Source: Asparagopsis taxiformis
Lineage: Eukaryota > Rhodophyta > Florideophyceae > Bonnemaisoniales > Bonnemaisoniaceae
Direction: 5' to 3'
DNA length: 64,000 nucleotides
Assembly (NCBI GenBank): GCA_030407315.1
Contig: JALQPE010002263.1
Span: 1-64,000, forward strand
Below the pieces are notes generated by a model, which worked only from the letters and a program-made list of their open reading frames with translations, was not told where the DNA came from and did no database searches. The first letter of the stretch is position 1. Every line of letters begins with the position of its first letter. This document shows, piece by piece, positions 9,856 through 19,215 of this stretch. Made by a program: the position numbers and the translations under genes.

Positions 9856-12084
9856 CTAGTAGCGACGAGAACGCTTGCCCGCAGGGTCATACGGACCAGG
9901 GCCTTCGCCGCGGCTATCGTGGCTGCGGCTGCGACTGGGCTGAACGAAGCCCGGCGCGTACGGATCGACGGTCTGCGTGACCACGGGGGCTCGCTCGCGA
10001 CGCGACGCGGGGTCCCTGGCGTAAGGGTCCGCAGTCCCGTGACTGCGCGTATCCGAAGGGCGCGCCGAAGCGGGGTCGCGTGGCAGGTACGCCGCTGCGT
10101 GACCATACCCGACGGGGTCGCCGAAGCCGCCGCCACTCGCAAATGCGTAAGGATCGTTACGACCACCAACGGGCGGTGCGTAACCACGAGTCGCCGCGGC
10201 GAGACGTTCCGAAATCGCGCGCTCCGTTGCCAAGCGGGCAGTCAGATCCAACGTCTGGGCTCTGAAATCTTCGGCTGCGCGAGCCACGGACGTAATGAGG
10301 GAACGAATAACCCAGCCGTCCGCACGAGGCGGAGCGGCCATCGACGTACCGAGAAGCCGACGGGCATCCTCATCGGAGACGCGGTCGTCCAGGCTCACGA
10401 ACCGTGGCGCGCGCTCGGCCGGCGTGGCCACATCCGGACGACCGACGCGGGCAACGTTGCCCCCTCCCGTAGCCTCGCGTGGCACGATCTCTCGAGGATC
10501 CGGCGCACGCGGCGCTTCGTTTTGATGGCCACGACGGCCAGAACGCGTCCCTCGGGGGCGCTCGTTGCCCCCGAGGCCACCGAAATAACCGGTACGATTG
10601 CCACGACGGCGTTCGGAACGGGAAGCGACCCGCGGCACGTAAGCCCCATCGCTACGCACGGAGACGAACTCCTGGTTATCGCCGCTTGCGTAATCGGGAC
10701 GTATAACCCGATACTCCGGCCCCAACGCAAGGGCGCCGCGAGCCTCAGCCAACGCGCTGGTAACGGAGACGAACGTATCGGAACCGTCCACCGGGATTGC
10801 ACGAAGCATCTCGTAGTCGGCCAGGAAGTCCAACGTGGACTCCGGCAGCAGGCACGCGCGCCCGAACACACGACGTTCCACGAACAGCGAGCACGCGAGC
10901 ATCGCTGCGTGTTCGATATCCACGGCCATGAGGAAACGTTCCTTCACGGGGGCAGGCGCGTCCTTCACGGCATCGGTAAAATAATGCACCACGCGTGGTA
11001 GCAATGTGGACGATCCACGAGGATACGGGAACTCCTCCACTACTTCCGGCAACGGCGGGAAGTAGTGTTCGCTCGGGACGACCCACGGAGCCGACGCGTG
11101 CGACACGCGGTAATCGTCCGCGTTCACGTGACGGAGCGCGAAATGGTCGTCGTACGACACTACGCTCTTGGAGATGACGCTCAACGAAAGAGCAGTCTTC
11201 CATTCGGCACGTTGCCTTTCGGAAAGTGTCCGCGGACACACGAACACGGACGCGACCGTGATGAACGGTGGCTCCTCGGGCGTTCCCTTCCACAGGAACG
11301 CGTCCATGCGGTCAACGTAGATCGCGTCGTTGACGTCACGCAACCACGAGCGGTCGCAACGTATCGACGCCGGGATCTGGTAACGTTCCGATCCCGGTGG
11401 CCCGTTGGCGAAACGACGCCCGGCTGCCCGCCCCCACGTATCCTCGGCGGAACGCATGTAGTCGACAACCGCGCGGGCGTCCAGACGATCCTTTGCCAAC
11501 GTGGCGAGATCGTCATCCGTAATGCCCACGCGGGGCAACGCAGCCCACGCGTGGGTCAGGACGCCTACGTTGAGCGCCACACCGCCACGTGAGGCGGTGC
11601 CGACTGTCCCAACGGGGTCACCACCCTCCGGCGAGGGATCCCGACGAGGAGAACGAGGCGAACCGTCACGACGAGGCACGCCCGTGCGGGCCGCCGCCAC
11701 AGCACGACGCGAACGAGCGGCCGCTGCCATCGCGGCTACGCCCCTCGATGGGGCCGCGACATCCGGAATGATGGGTGACGAATTCCCCGAGTCGGACGCC
11801 GTTGCGTCATCATCCCGTGGGGCATCGGCCCTAGCAGCCTCGGCAGGCGTCACGGAAGCCACCAGGCGAGACGGAGCCATCGGGCGAGACGAAGAGGCGA
11901 CGGCCTGAGGAGCAACGGCTTCTCCCGCCCTAACGGATGGGGCGGGAGCGACGGACGCTTCCGTCGCTGGCGGCGCACCGGCTCCGACGAGGGAGGGAGC
12001 GCCCTGCGAAGGGTTCCTCGCTCCACCTCCAGCAGAGCCGGCGGGCCGCGGAGTGTTAGCATCGGTACTACGAGTCGTAACCAT
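9856..12084 (-). CDS. Antisense ORF of the retrotransposon, unknown function
   Basis: A 742-codon ORF on the strand opposite gag-pol, from ATG at 12084 to a stop at 9856. The frame stays open upstream to 12228 through a TTG; that extension would add a hydrophobic, membrane-like segment of about 30 residues. The protein starts MVTTRSTDAN, then has a low-complexity Ala/Gly/Pro/Arg region (to about residue 215). A better-ordered middle follows (about 220-500; Trp-, Tyr- and Phe-containing, VHYFTDAVKDAPAPVKERFL and similar strings). It ends in an Arg/Gly/Ser/Pro-rich tail finishing KRSRRY. I recognise no family. Some large plant Ty3/gypsy elements carry antisense ORFs in this position. Length without stops supports a real gene, but ACG-rich composition can also keep frames open. 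Confidence 0.55.
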   Translation of the reverse strand: MVTTRSTDANTPRPAGSAGGGARNPSQGAPSLVGAGAPPATEASVAPAPSVRAGEAVAPQAVASSSRPMAPSRLVASVTPAEAARADAPRDDDATASDSGNSSPIIPDVAAPSRGVAAMAAAARSRRAVAAARTGVPRRDGSPRSPRRDPSPEGGDPVGTVGTASRGGVALNVGVLTHAWAALPRVGITDDDLATLAKDRLDARAVVDYMRSAEDTWGRAAGRRFANGPPGSERYQIPASIRCDRSWLRDVNDAIYVDRMDAFLWKGTPEEPPFITVASVFVCPRTLSERQRAEWKTALSLSVISKSVVSYDDHFALRHVNADDYRVSHASAPWVVPSEHYFPPLPEVVEEFPYPRGSSTLLPRVVHYFTDAVKDAPAPVKERFLMAVDIEHAAMLACSLFVERRVFGRACLLPESTLDFLADYEMLRAIPVDGSDTFVSVTSALAEARGALALGPEYRVIRPDYASGDNQEFVSVRSDGAYVPRVASRSERRRGNRTGYFGGLGGNERPRGTRSGRRGHQNEAPRAPDPREIVPREATGGGNVARVGRPDVATPAERAPRFVSLDDRVSDEDARRLLGTSMAAPPRADGWVIRSLITSVARAAEDFRAQTLDLTARLATERAISERLAAATRGYAPPVGGRNDPYAFASGGGFGDPVGYGHAAAYLPRDPASARPSDTRSHGTADPYARDPASRRERAPVVTQTVDPYAPGFVQPSRSRSHDSRGEGPGPYDPAGKRSRRY

Positions 12085-12665
12085 CGTGGTTACGCTGTAC
12101 ACGATAATTACGACGAGTGCAACGAGCACGACGACGAGAGCCACGCGGGCTAGACGAAACAAGAGAACGAAATGAACGGAGGTAGCAGTACCCAGCGGGG
12201 GAAAGAGATAAGGGAGAACGAAAGGCAACGGCCTGGATGACGATGGTGAGAGGAAGGGTGAGCGACGATCGCTATCACGTTAAGCCGCGGCTTAAATAAC
12301 CTTCGGACGACCGTTGTCGTAATGCCTGCTGGCAGATTCACGAAAAGGCCGCGGCCTGCGCACGTATCGCGCTGAATTGAAGCACACCCGCGTGGTGGAA
12401 TTGGACACTGCATCCGTTGCAGGGAAACACCTAAGCGAGGCATTGACGTACGATGCCAACGGGCGGGCCTCGATGATTACGAAAGAGCCGGAGCGCACGC
12501 GCGCGCTCCGGCGCCGTGGCGATTCGATCAGCCAACCGGGCCGCGTACGTTTAAACGAGATTTTTCGGGACAACTGCCACGTCCGCAGTTGTACCCGAAA
12601 AGGCGCCACGGCCCCGTGTCTCAGGCGCGTCCTGACGGGCCTCGCGTGGCCGGGACGTCCACGTG

Positions 12666-12679
12666 TGGGGGTGGGGCTG
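12666..12679 (+). other. Polypurine-tract-like sequence before the 3' LTR
   Basis: TGGGGGTGGGGCTG ends immediately before the TG of the 3' LTR. G-rich tracts in this position prime plus-strand synthesis. The T interruptions make it imperfect, so the call rests mainly on position. Confidence 0.45.
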
Positions 12680-13339
12680 TGTAGTATACGTGGCAATTCC
12701 GAAATTGCAAATATTTACGTTTTCCGCGGAATTCGAATTTCGGCGGACACGACCGGCGACAGCAATGCACGAACATTGCTGGCGCATGCGCGCGCGCAAC
12801 CGGCACACGTGTGCAACGAACGTACTGGCAACGGCCAACGGACCAACGGGTCCCTACGTGTGACCCACAAGGTCCTTTCCCATTCGGGGACGTTACGAGC
12901 AGTGTTTACACTGTAAAGCGATGCCATCGTGGCTATATAGGTATTGGCATCGTGCCGGGAGGGAAAGGGGACAATTCATCGAACGAGCAACGGCTCTAGT
13001 CTACGACTGACTTCTACGTTTACGTTTACGTTTTGCCTAGCGAGGCTTCGTCTCCGTCGAGCTGCGTACTCCCTACCCATCGCCGCACGTAAGGCTGATT
13101 GCGTGTAGTGCCTCCGGGCTTGGTTGAGAGCGCCTCCGGTGACGTACCACCTCGTTTGCTAACGTAATCCTCGCGTGGATTGTTGCGTCGTGACGCTCGT
13201 GTCTACTCCCTAACCTACCTCTACCGTTCTACCTAACATACAGTCAAACACCAGCGGGTGGACTGTTCGTTCGTTTCGTTTCGTAAGGACAGCGTGTCCG
13301 TAGCTCGTACCAGCTGTCTAGAACTAACGTTGTTCCACA
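12680..13339 (+). repeat. 3' long terminal repeat
   Basis: This copy is 660 bp. Aligned by eye to bases 5-659 it shows 8 substitutions, one extra T in the CTATATAGG region and a 4-bp duplication in the TTCGTTTCG run near the end. That is about 1.2 % substitution. It ends 13 bp before the ATG of the downstream oxygenase-like gene. Confidence 0.93.
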
Positions 13340-13352
13340 CGCAGCGTGGAAG

Positions 13353-14606
13353 ATGGCTGCCAAGGCGATGTGTGAGCCTACATCGACGTTTCTACCCTCG
13401 AGGCTGGACTTCGCCCAGGTTGCGCGAATGTCTACAAGCTGGAAGGATTCGTATGAGGCCGGCACTGGTATGGCGTACTTCCACAATTGCCGAACGGAAA
13501 TCAATGAGCGAGTGTATACGGTGATGCACAATTTCGCGGATGTAAGCTACCTCGATGCGTCGGACAAGTTCCCATTTGACTTGGGTCTCATGGAAGAAAT
13601 TCCTAACCAGGAATTGTTTCGGTACTTCTTGGGAACATGGGAGGGGGAGCAGGTGCACAAGGACCCTGGGAACCGGCAGCTGTGGAGTCCCATTGTCAAT
13701 ACAGGGGACGATGAAACAGATGAGAAGAACCGGAATGAGGGGAGGGCTCGCTTCACGTCTACGCGCCACTGCCTGGTTGACTATGCCGAGAACGATGAGA
13801 CGCATATCGACCGGTTCAAGTTTGTGACGCGGCGAGCCCTGCTGGATGTGTGGTTGGGAATCCTTGTCCGGCTGATAGGGCTGGAGGAGTGCGGTTTACC
13901 GGGAGAAAAACTTGTCATGCCGGCATCTGGGGGACGGTTTTTGATAACGGGAAAGGGGTGTCCTCGGCAGGTCCCACACAATGATTTCCCTGTTCCTCCT
14001 CGCGACCGCAAAGATCAACTTCCGGGTTACTTTGTTATTGCCAACGGAGATGACCCATTCCCTATCTGGGTGTGTCCAGGGTCTCACAAGTACGTCTTTT
14101 CCAAAGCGCTGGAATTAGATATATACGCCAAGACGATGAAGCTGAAGAAGGTAATTGTTCCGCCACGTTCAGTCTTCATCGGTCACGGCCATGTACAACA
14201 TGCCGGGGCAGGGCATGTCGACAGAGTTGTGTCACACACGACAACGAGGTATCACACGTATTTCAGGAATGCGTCGTATCCGATTCCCGACAATGTTTCG
14301 TTTGGTTTCATCAGGCGGTTGGGATTCGAAGAAGAAGTAATCCCCAATGCTCCGCGCCGGTCTGCCAGGCAAAGTCAACCGGCACCTGTCAATGTTCGCC
14401 ACAAGACAGTTGTTCCCATCCCGGTCAAGAAAGATCGTAGGCCGAAGACAGGGCAGCTCGGAATGATGCGGATGAAGACGGCAGAACGCAAGCCAGAACG
14501 CAAGCCTATATCCTACACAATTACTGATGTCCCGTTCATGCCTATTATGCCGGGAGATCCTGATTATGATGAGGACGAAGACGAAGAACAATTTTCCGAC
14601 GGCTAG
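13353..14606 (+). CDS. 2-oxoglutarate/Fe(II) dioxygenase-like protein
   Basis: A protein of 417 residues that looks like a 2-oxoglutarate-dependent oxygenase fold. HND at residues 209-211 (VPHNDF) fits the HxD iron-binding motif. IWVCPGSHKYVF (238-249) resembles the region after the first strand of phytanoyl-CoA-hydroxylase-like enzymes. H280 or H283 (GHGHVQHAG) fits the distal iron ligand, and R291 or R299 could bind 2-oxoglutarate. The substrate is not predictable. The C-terminal 80 residues are basic, then strongly acidic (DEDEDEEQFSDG). The first ATG lies 13 bp after the 3' LTR of the retrotransposon, so either the promoter lies in the LTR or the 5' end was displaced by the insertion. I infer the family from motifs only. 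Confidence 0.6.
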   Translation: MAAKAMCEPTSTFLPSRLDFAQVARMSTSWKDSYEAGTGMAYFHNCRTEINERVYTVMHNFADVSYLDASDKFPFDLGLMEEIPNQELFRYFLGTWEGEQVHKDPGNRQLWSPIVNTGDDETDEKNRNEGRARFTSTRHCLVDYAENDETHIDRFKFVTRRALLDVWLGILVRLIGLEECGLPGEKLVMPASGGRFLITGKGCPRQVPHNDFPVPPRDRKDQLPGYFVIANGDDPFPIWVCPGSHKYVFSKALELDIYAKTMKLKKVIVPPRSVFIGHGHVQHAGAGHVDRVVSHTTTRYHTYFRNASYPIPDNVSFGFIRRLGFEEEVIPNAPRRSARQSQPAPVNVRHKTVVPIPVKKDRRPKTGQLGMMRMKTAERKPERKPISYTITDVPFMPIMPGDPDYDEDEDEEQFSDG

Positions 14607-14880
14607 ATAGCTTAACAACAACTACTTTAGGAAACAATTATCGAGAATATAATCATCTCCTTTATCACTTTCAATCTATGAACCTACTATAATGTACTTC
14701 CGTTCCATGCTTTCAAACTAGATTGTCCATTCCCTCGTGGGCTGGAGCATGATTTCCAGGACGATTCCCTCACATCTCTAGACTCGATGGTCTATGCTAG
14801 AAATAGCAGAACAATTGGGTTTGTACGTGCTTCATCGCCTACTTGCTTCCGGTAATGGGTGGACGTGCACGATACACGAT
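14607..14880. other. Intergenic, nothing recognised
   Basis: AT-rich sequence after the oxygenase-like gene. I see no ORF, repeat or RNA gene in it. Confidence 0.5.
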
Positions 14881-14954
14881 CAACCTGAAATGGACGTCCG
14901 GTGGATGTCCAGCTCAGATGCATTGCTGGCCAGACCAGAAATTCTACAATTTCA
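14881..14954. repeat. Dispersed repeat, copy 1
   Basis: A 74-bp unit starting CAACCTGAAATGGACGTCCG and ending in CAGAAATTCTACAATTTC. It recurs at 15269-15341 with a handful of changes. The core GGACGTCCGGTGGATGTCC is itself nearly palindromic. It may be the remnant of a dispersed transposable element. Confidence 0.85.
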
Positions 14955-15268
14955 GGCACAAAAAAATATTGCAAAAAACATCGATTTGGGCGGTCGATTG
15001 TGCCGTACGGCACACCCCCATCTCAAAAACATGTTCACATGTGCATGTTTTTGAGAATAGCCCAAATTTTAATTCAAATCAGGGTGTCTAATTTGGCCAC
15101 AACGGCCCCAGGCACCGGCCGCCGCCCCGAGTGGGGTTGTCACTGGCTTCTGTAAGCACTAACTGTAAGGCTAAATGGCGTCTGACGAAGGGTCGATTTC
15201 AGGCTCAATACGCCAGGGACAGGTCTTGGTCCTTGTTCCATCATGGTCCCACCCCACTCTCTCAAGAC

Positions 15269-15341
15269 CAACCTGAAATGGACGTCCGGTGGATGTCCAG
15301 CTCGATTGCACTGCTGGCCAGCCCAGAAATTCTAAAATTTC
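15269..15341. repeat. Dispersed repeat, copy 2
   Basis: Second copy of the unit at 14881-14954, in the same orientation about 388 bp downstream. The sequence between the copies is not repeated. Related GGACGTCC words recur at 16860-16960. Confidence 0.85.
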
Positions 15342-15539
15342 CGAAAAATCAATTTGGTGGCCCAGCATCTCCTGTGCCGAAAATTCCCGCACTCACTTCT
15401 GATATACGTCTAGACGTGTTTCGCACTTGTACGCATCAGGGAAGGCGTCACGGAAGGTTGAGACTACGCTACTTGTGTACTGCGTCGTCTGAAATAGCGA
15501 GTAGTGTTTGTTGTATAGTTGTGGAGTATGCGTCTAGTG

Positions 15540-16420
15540 GTTTGTAAAGCTTGCAGAACGGGATAGGGATGTGGGTGGCCCTATTTTATGAATACATGAG
15601 TACCAATATTCAGAGTTGACAAAGCGGAAAGGCATACGCTCATACATGTTTGAGATTGCATAGTGGAGAAAATATTTACATCGAAATTTACATGGAGCAG
15701 ATGGAGGTTTTAAGGATGACCTATGAGAGGAAGAAAATTCTTCTGTGGTATGAGGATGTGTTCTGTGGAGGGATGCAATCTTGGGATGGTACAGGGGGAG
15801 GTGGAAATGTACGGAGTGCGGGTTTAGATTGGAGTGTGATTCGGAGAGGAGTGCCGACAAGCATATTATGGGGATTGGGGAGACGCTGCGGGTGTTGGGG
15901 TAGTGAGGGCAGAGGAGGTGTTTAGGTGGGACCGTAGGAGGGTGCGGTTGAAGGCGCCGAGAGGAGGGGGTTTTAGGAAAGTGAGGAGAAAGAGGGGGAG
16001 GGGGGTGGCGTCTGTTCTGGCTGTGGTGAGTGGGGATGTGATGGAGAACAAGGGGGTTATTGTATTTGGGGAGGGAGGGGAGTGGGAGGAAGGGTGCGAA
16101 GTGGGGGGTTGATATGTGGTTCAGAGCGGGGAGGTTTCTGGGGAGACGGCGGGGGAGCGGGAGCGTGGGCCGGTGGTGGTGGTGTATACAGTATCGAAGA
16201 TGCGGATGGCGTGGGGGGCATGTAGCAGGTGAGGGAGGGCGGGGTGGAGCAGGTCGGGTACGGGATGGGGAGTGAGAGGTTTTGGAAGAGTAAGCTGCAG
16301 GGGAAGTTTGTGGAGAGGGCGAAGGAGAGGGGTTGAAGGTAGAGGAGAGAGGGTATTGAAGAACAATACGTTTCAAAGGTGATGGGGGAGAGCATGGTCG
16401 AGGAGACAGGGGGTGTTTTT
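15540..16420. other. Strongly G-rich low-complexity block
   Basis: The + strand is dominated by G runs (GGGGGAGGGGGG-like strings near 15990-16100), with few cytosines. The minus strand therefore reads as a long Pro/His/Ser open frame (15534-16376) that I regard as compositional. Several runs of three or more G within short distances could form G-quadruplexes. No gene is supported here. Confidence 0.6.
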
Positions 16421-16669
16421 TCCTATTCTGAGGTAGTATGAGGACTGGTTATACGAAATCTGTATGGTAGAGCAGAAAAGTAGGTATGGAATGGAGGTGT
16501 GCACCGTTGAAGGGGGGATAGGTAGCTGAAAATGCGTGCTAGAGTGGTATTGGGGGTGTTTGAGGTACAGTACGGGGGAGGTGAGCACCAACTGGAAGGG
16601 GGTGTGAGCGAGAGGATGAAAAAATTAAAGACGAAATTGGAGTCGACCGACAAGGAAAAATAGAGTGGT

Positions 16670-16965
16670 CGCCGTGATGGATGCGGACATCCATGTCGAG
16701 CACGGCGGCAGAAATTTCTGGGGTCGAAATTTTTGAATTTCTGAACCGGCGCCCGTCCTAGGTGGACATAGACATGGCGGAAGTCCATCCCGAGGGGGAC
16801 ATCCGTGGTACTAGAAACAATGAATGTCGCCCTAGTAATACTAGACGTACTAGACCGCATGGACGTCCGGTTCTAGGCGGACATCCAAAAATACTGGAGA
16901 ACATGGACGTCCGCCTAGTAATACTAGGTGTACTAGAGGTTGTGGACGTCCGCGTCCATTTCCGA
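16670..16965. repeat. Repeat cluster with CCTAGTAATACTAG and GGACGTCC words
   Basis: CCTAGTAATACTAG occurs at 16831-16844 and again at 16914-16927, each followed by a GTACTAGA word. TGGACGTCCG-type palindromes lie between and after them, giving an imperfect tandem arrangement with an 83-bp period. The AGAAATTTC/GAAATTTCTG words at 16708-16740 recall the ends of the repeats at 14.9 and 15.3 kb. This looks like degraded mobile DNA; I cannot assign a family. Confidence 0.6.
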
Positions 16966-17016
16966 GAACACAGACGTACCTGCGCGCAGGAGCGCGCCAG
17001 TTTAAGAAGGGGAGAG

Positions 17017-18323
17017 TGTGGGACTCGTCCCGTATTGCGCTGCGAGCGGTCGCGGGAGGATAATTCCAGGCGTCTGGAATGGGCGCCAGGAGGGGTCGCT
17101 TAAGCGGTACGTTCGAGAGCGTGAGTGGGTGCTCGATAAGGAATCAGCCGCGAAGAGCCGCGTTGGTAATCACTAGCCGCAGTGACGTGGCAAGGGAACT
17201 GTCGCCCAAGGGCGAATGGGCGCGTGCCGCCTTGCATTGGCACCGGGCCACATTGCTTGCGCGGGACCCTTCGGCGAGCGTGCAACGTGTAGCGATATAG
17301 GCGCGATTAGTCACACACGTGTGCGAGCGGGAGGATTCTCCCGTTACAGTTGTGCACGTTTACGTTACGGCTGGCCGTTTCTATTAGTTTACACGTAGCA
17401 ACGTAGCAGCTTACTCTTTAAGGCCCCTGGGCCGCATAAACACCCCACAAGGTCCATTGGACGCCGGACCGGGACCATTGGTCCTGGTCCGGTCCCGGCA
17501 GTCTCGTTGACCATTTAAGGTCAACGGACTGACCACTAAGCTACAATAAAGGTAGATCGTCTCGGTTCCAAATATTTCGACCGTGGTCGTTTAACTTACA
17601 ACTAAACGGCGGCGGCAATTCCTTCACAGGATACCCGCTGCTCCGTTTCGATCTCCAATTGGGGATCGCTCGCACATTTCCCCAATTGCCCGCCGCGAGC
17701 CTCCTCCTGTGGGAGTGCACGTGGATTGCCCTAGGGCATTTCGTCTCCGCGGTAGTGGACCACCTTCCCGCTTCTTTTAACGCCGTCAGGCGACCGGGAG
17801 TGGCCTTCCGCCCACCGGGACAAGGCTACCGACTGGGAGCGCTGTCGGTTCGGCACTCCCAGCCGGTCAACCGAACTAACGCCCGTGGGCTTCTCAATCG
17901 GTCTCGACCGGAGCCGCCAGCGGTATCACAGTTGCGGAATCCGTCGTGTGGGCAGCCACGCGTGGAGGCGACCACAATTTCCCGCGGGGATCCATCGCGC
18001 TAAGTGCCTAGTTAACCCTTAAGTGGGTTGAGGACGGCCACGGCCGATAGATCCCTCCGGCAGGTTAGATCCAGCCCTCCCGGACCCCGCTCTACCACCC
18101 GCTACCGGGTTGGGAGACAGGTGTCTGGGCTCCGAGGGATCGATCCACCCGACACCGCCCTCGGGCTACTAGGATCGCACGAGGCGTCAGCCTCGTGTAA
18201 TCGGCGCTCTCACTCGTGAGTTCGAAGCCTTACCCCTATCCGCTTATCCTCCTCGGAGGTACAATCTATCTACAAGGGCTAAGGTCCTACAGAAATAAAG
18301 GTAAATTCGTAAAAATCGCTACA
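17017..18323 (+). mobile_element. Possible second LTR (solo or junction), 1.3 kb
   Basis: A purine tract AAGAAGGGGAGAG (17004-17016) is followed directly by TGTGGGACTC. About 1.3 kb later CGCTACA is followed two bases on by TGGCGCCGGGCTCG (18326-18339), which looks like a primer binding site. AATAAA-type signals occur at about 17545 and 18293. Inside are GC-rich self-complementary strings such as GGACCA-T-TGGTCC (17472-17484). A tract upstream plus a PBS downstream would be expected where two elements share one LTR. I see no gag or pol here, so the call rests on these boundary signals only. Confidence 0.4.
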
Positions 18324-18440
18324 CGTGGCGCCGGGCTCGCAGTTTCGTGGCAACGTTCGCGCGCACGCGCTCTCATCGACGCTCCGTGACACGTAATCAA
18401 AACGCCACGCATACGCTCGCTTACTAACTAACTAAGATAG

Positions 18441-18701
18441 ATGTACGCAAATTCATCCCGACGCAATTGCAGCGAACGCGCGCGCGTCGACGAAATAAAT
18501 TGCATCACACATAGCAATGCTATCTATCAAGGTCGCTGCGATATTTGCAAGGGAACAAAGAAGTCGAAGTTCGTATGCTCTACTTACAAACGACTATATC
18601 AAAAGGATGTCTTTATCTGTCACCATCAGACTGGTCGTGATTGCTTCAAAAAGAATGTCGAGATGTGTCACAATCTTTCCTACGAAGGTCCCTTTTACTA
18701 G
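18441..18701 (+). pseudogene. Cys-rich fragment resembling a PiggyBac-type transposase tail
   Basis: An 86-codon frame with a C-x2-C-x9-C...C...H/C pattern: RCDICKGTKKSKFVC followed by FICHHQTGRDCFKKN. The spacing and the CF/H ending resemble the Cys-rich C-terminus of PiggyBac-like transposases. The catalytic part is absent and the frame starts just 100 bp after the PBS-like site, so this would be a fragment. The family assignment is tentative; another zinc-binding protein is possible. Confidence 0.35.
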
Positions 18702-18964
18702 GTTTGATCTCTCTATGGGTGCTTTAAACGCGTTTTAATCACGCATCGATGTCCAAAATAGAAAAATTAGGTATTCCTGTAGCCCCCTCCGATTCTGACT
18801 GGCGTTCTCGACTTGCTCAGTAAACTTCTGCTTATGGCGGAATTCCCCTTTATGAAATGTCACCTTATTCTGTCTCATGTTCAAGTGGGCGCGTAAGCAT
18901 CCTAAAGCAGAAGTTGCAACTAAGAATCGGCGAGTTCTCCGAAGAGAATTTTCGAGCTGCCTAA

Positions 18965-19037
18965 GCATCTCAGCGAGGAGTCGAACCTCCGCCCTCTGGC
19001 TTTCCCGAGAGGCGTTAACCACTCAGCCAGGCGAGGA
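18965..19037 (-). ncRNA. tRNA-like sequence with intact Pol III A and B boxes, probably a tRNA pseudogene or SINE head
   Basis: On the minus strand, TGGCTGAGTGG followed by TTAACGCC matches the A box/D arm. GGAGGTTCGACTCCTC about 30 bases later matches the B box/T arm. The A box form and a long region between the anticodon arm and T arm recall a class II (Ser/Leu-type) tRNA. The anticodon arm does not fold with a regular 7-base loop, one T-stem pair mismatches, and the flanking 7-mers (CCTCGCC and CTGAGAT) do not pair as an acceptor stem. I therefore doubt that it is a working tRNA. No isotype is assigned. Confidence 0.5.
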
Positions 19038-19155
19038 CATGTGCCCGCCTGGGATGAAATGCTTTATAGAATGCAATGCTCACGTTAAAAGTTTTGTAAA
19101 GGCGATATAAAGCCGGAATGTTAAATTCTAATAAATTCTAGTGATTTGTTTTTCT

Positions 19156-19215
19156 GCCTCATATGAGGCCAGGGTTGACCTCATATGAGGAAATTTTAGT
19201 GTCCGATAGACACTA
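19156..19215. repeat. Two copies of a perfect palindrome plus a 7-bp hairpin
   Basis: GCCTCATATGAGGC (19156-19169) is a perfect 14-bp palindrome. Its 12-bp core CCTCATATGAGG recurs at 19179-19190. TAGTGTC-CGATA-GACACTA (19197-19215) forms a 7-bp stem. They lie between the tRNA-like sequence and the F-box gene. They could be protein-binding sites or the end of a mobile element. Confidence 0.9.

Larger units (their letters stand above)
5..13339 (+). mobile_element. Full-length Ty3/gypsy LTR retrotransposon with chromodomain and antisense ORF
   Basis: Two direct repeats of 655 and 660 bp, each beginning TGTAG and ending TTCCACA, enclose gag, aspartic protease, reverse transcriptase/RNase H and integrase in Ty3/gypsy order; a C-terminal chromodomain places it among chromoviruses. 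Between integrase and the 3' LTR lie about 2.2 kb without sense ORFs and a 742-codon ORF on the opposite strand. The LTRs differ by 8 substitutions and two indels (1 and 4 bp), so insertion is fairly recent. The coding chain nevertheless changes reading frame about five times, so this copy looks non-autonomous unless the assembly has indels. The four bases before the 5' LTR are CGCG and those after the 3' LTR are CGCA, so a target-site duplication is not clearly shown. Composition (ACG-rich, many tiny inverted repeats) differs sharply from the host genes to the right. Confidence 0.93.

Noticed and set aside
12085..12228. Hydrophobic N-terminal extension of the antisense ORF
   Set aside because: Requires a TTG start; the first ATG of the frame lies at 12084. 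Kept as a possibility only.
15534..16376. 280-codon minus-strand frame rich in Pro, His and Ser
   Set aside because: It is the complement of a G-rich low-complexity block and has no ordered domain. It begins without an ATG context supported by a family.
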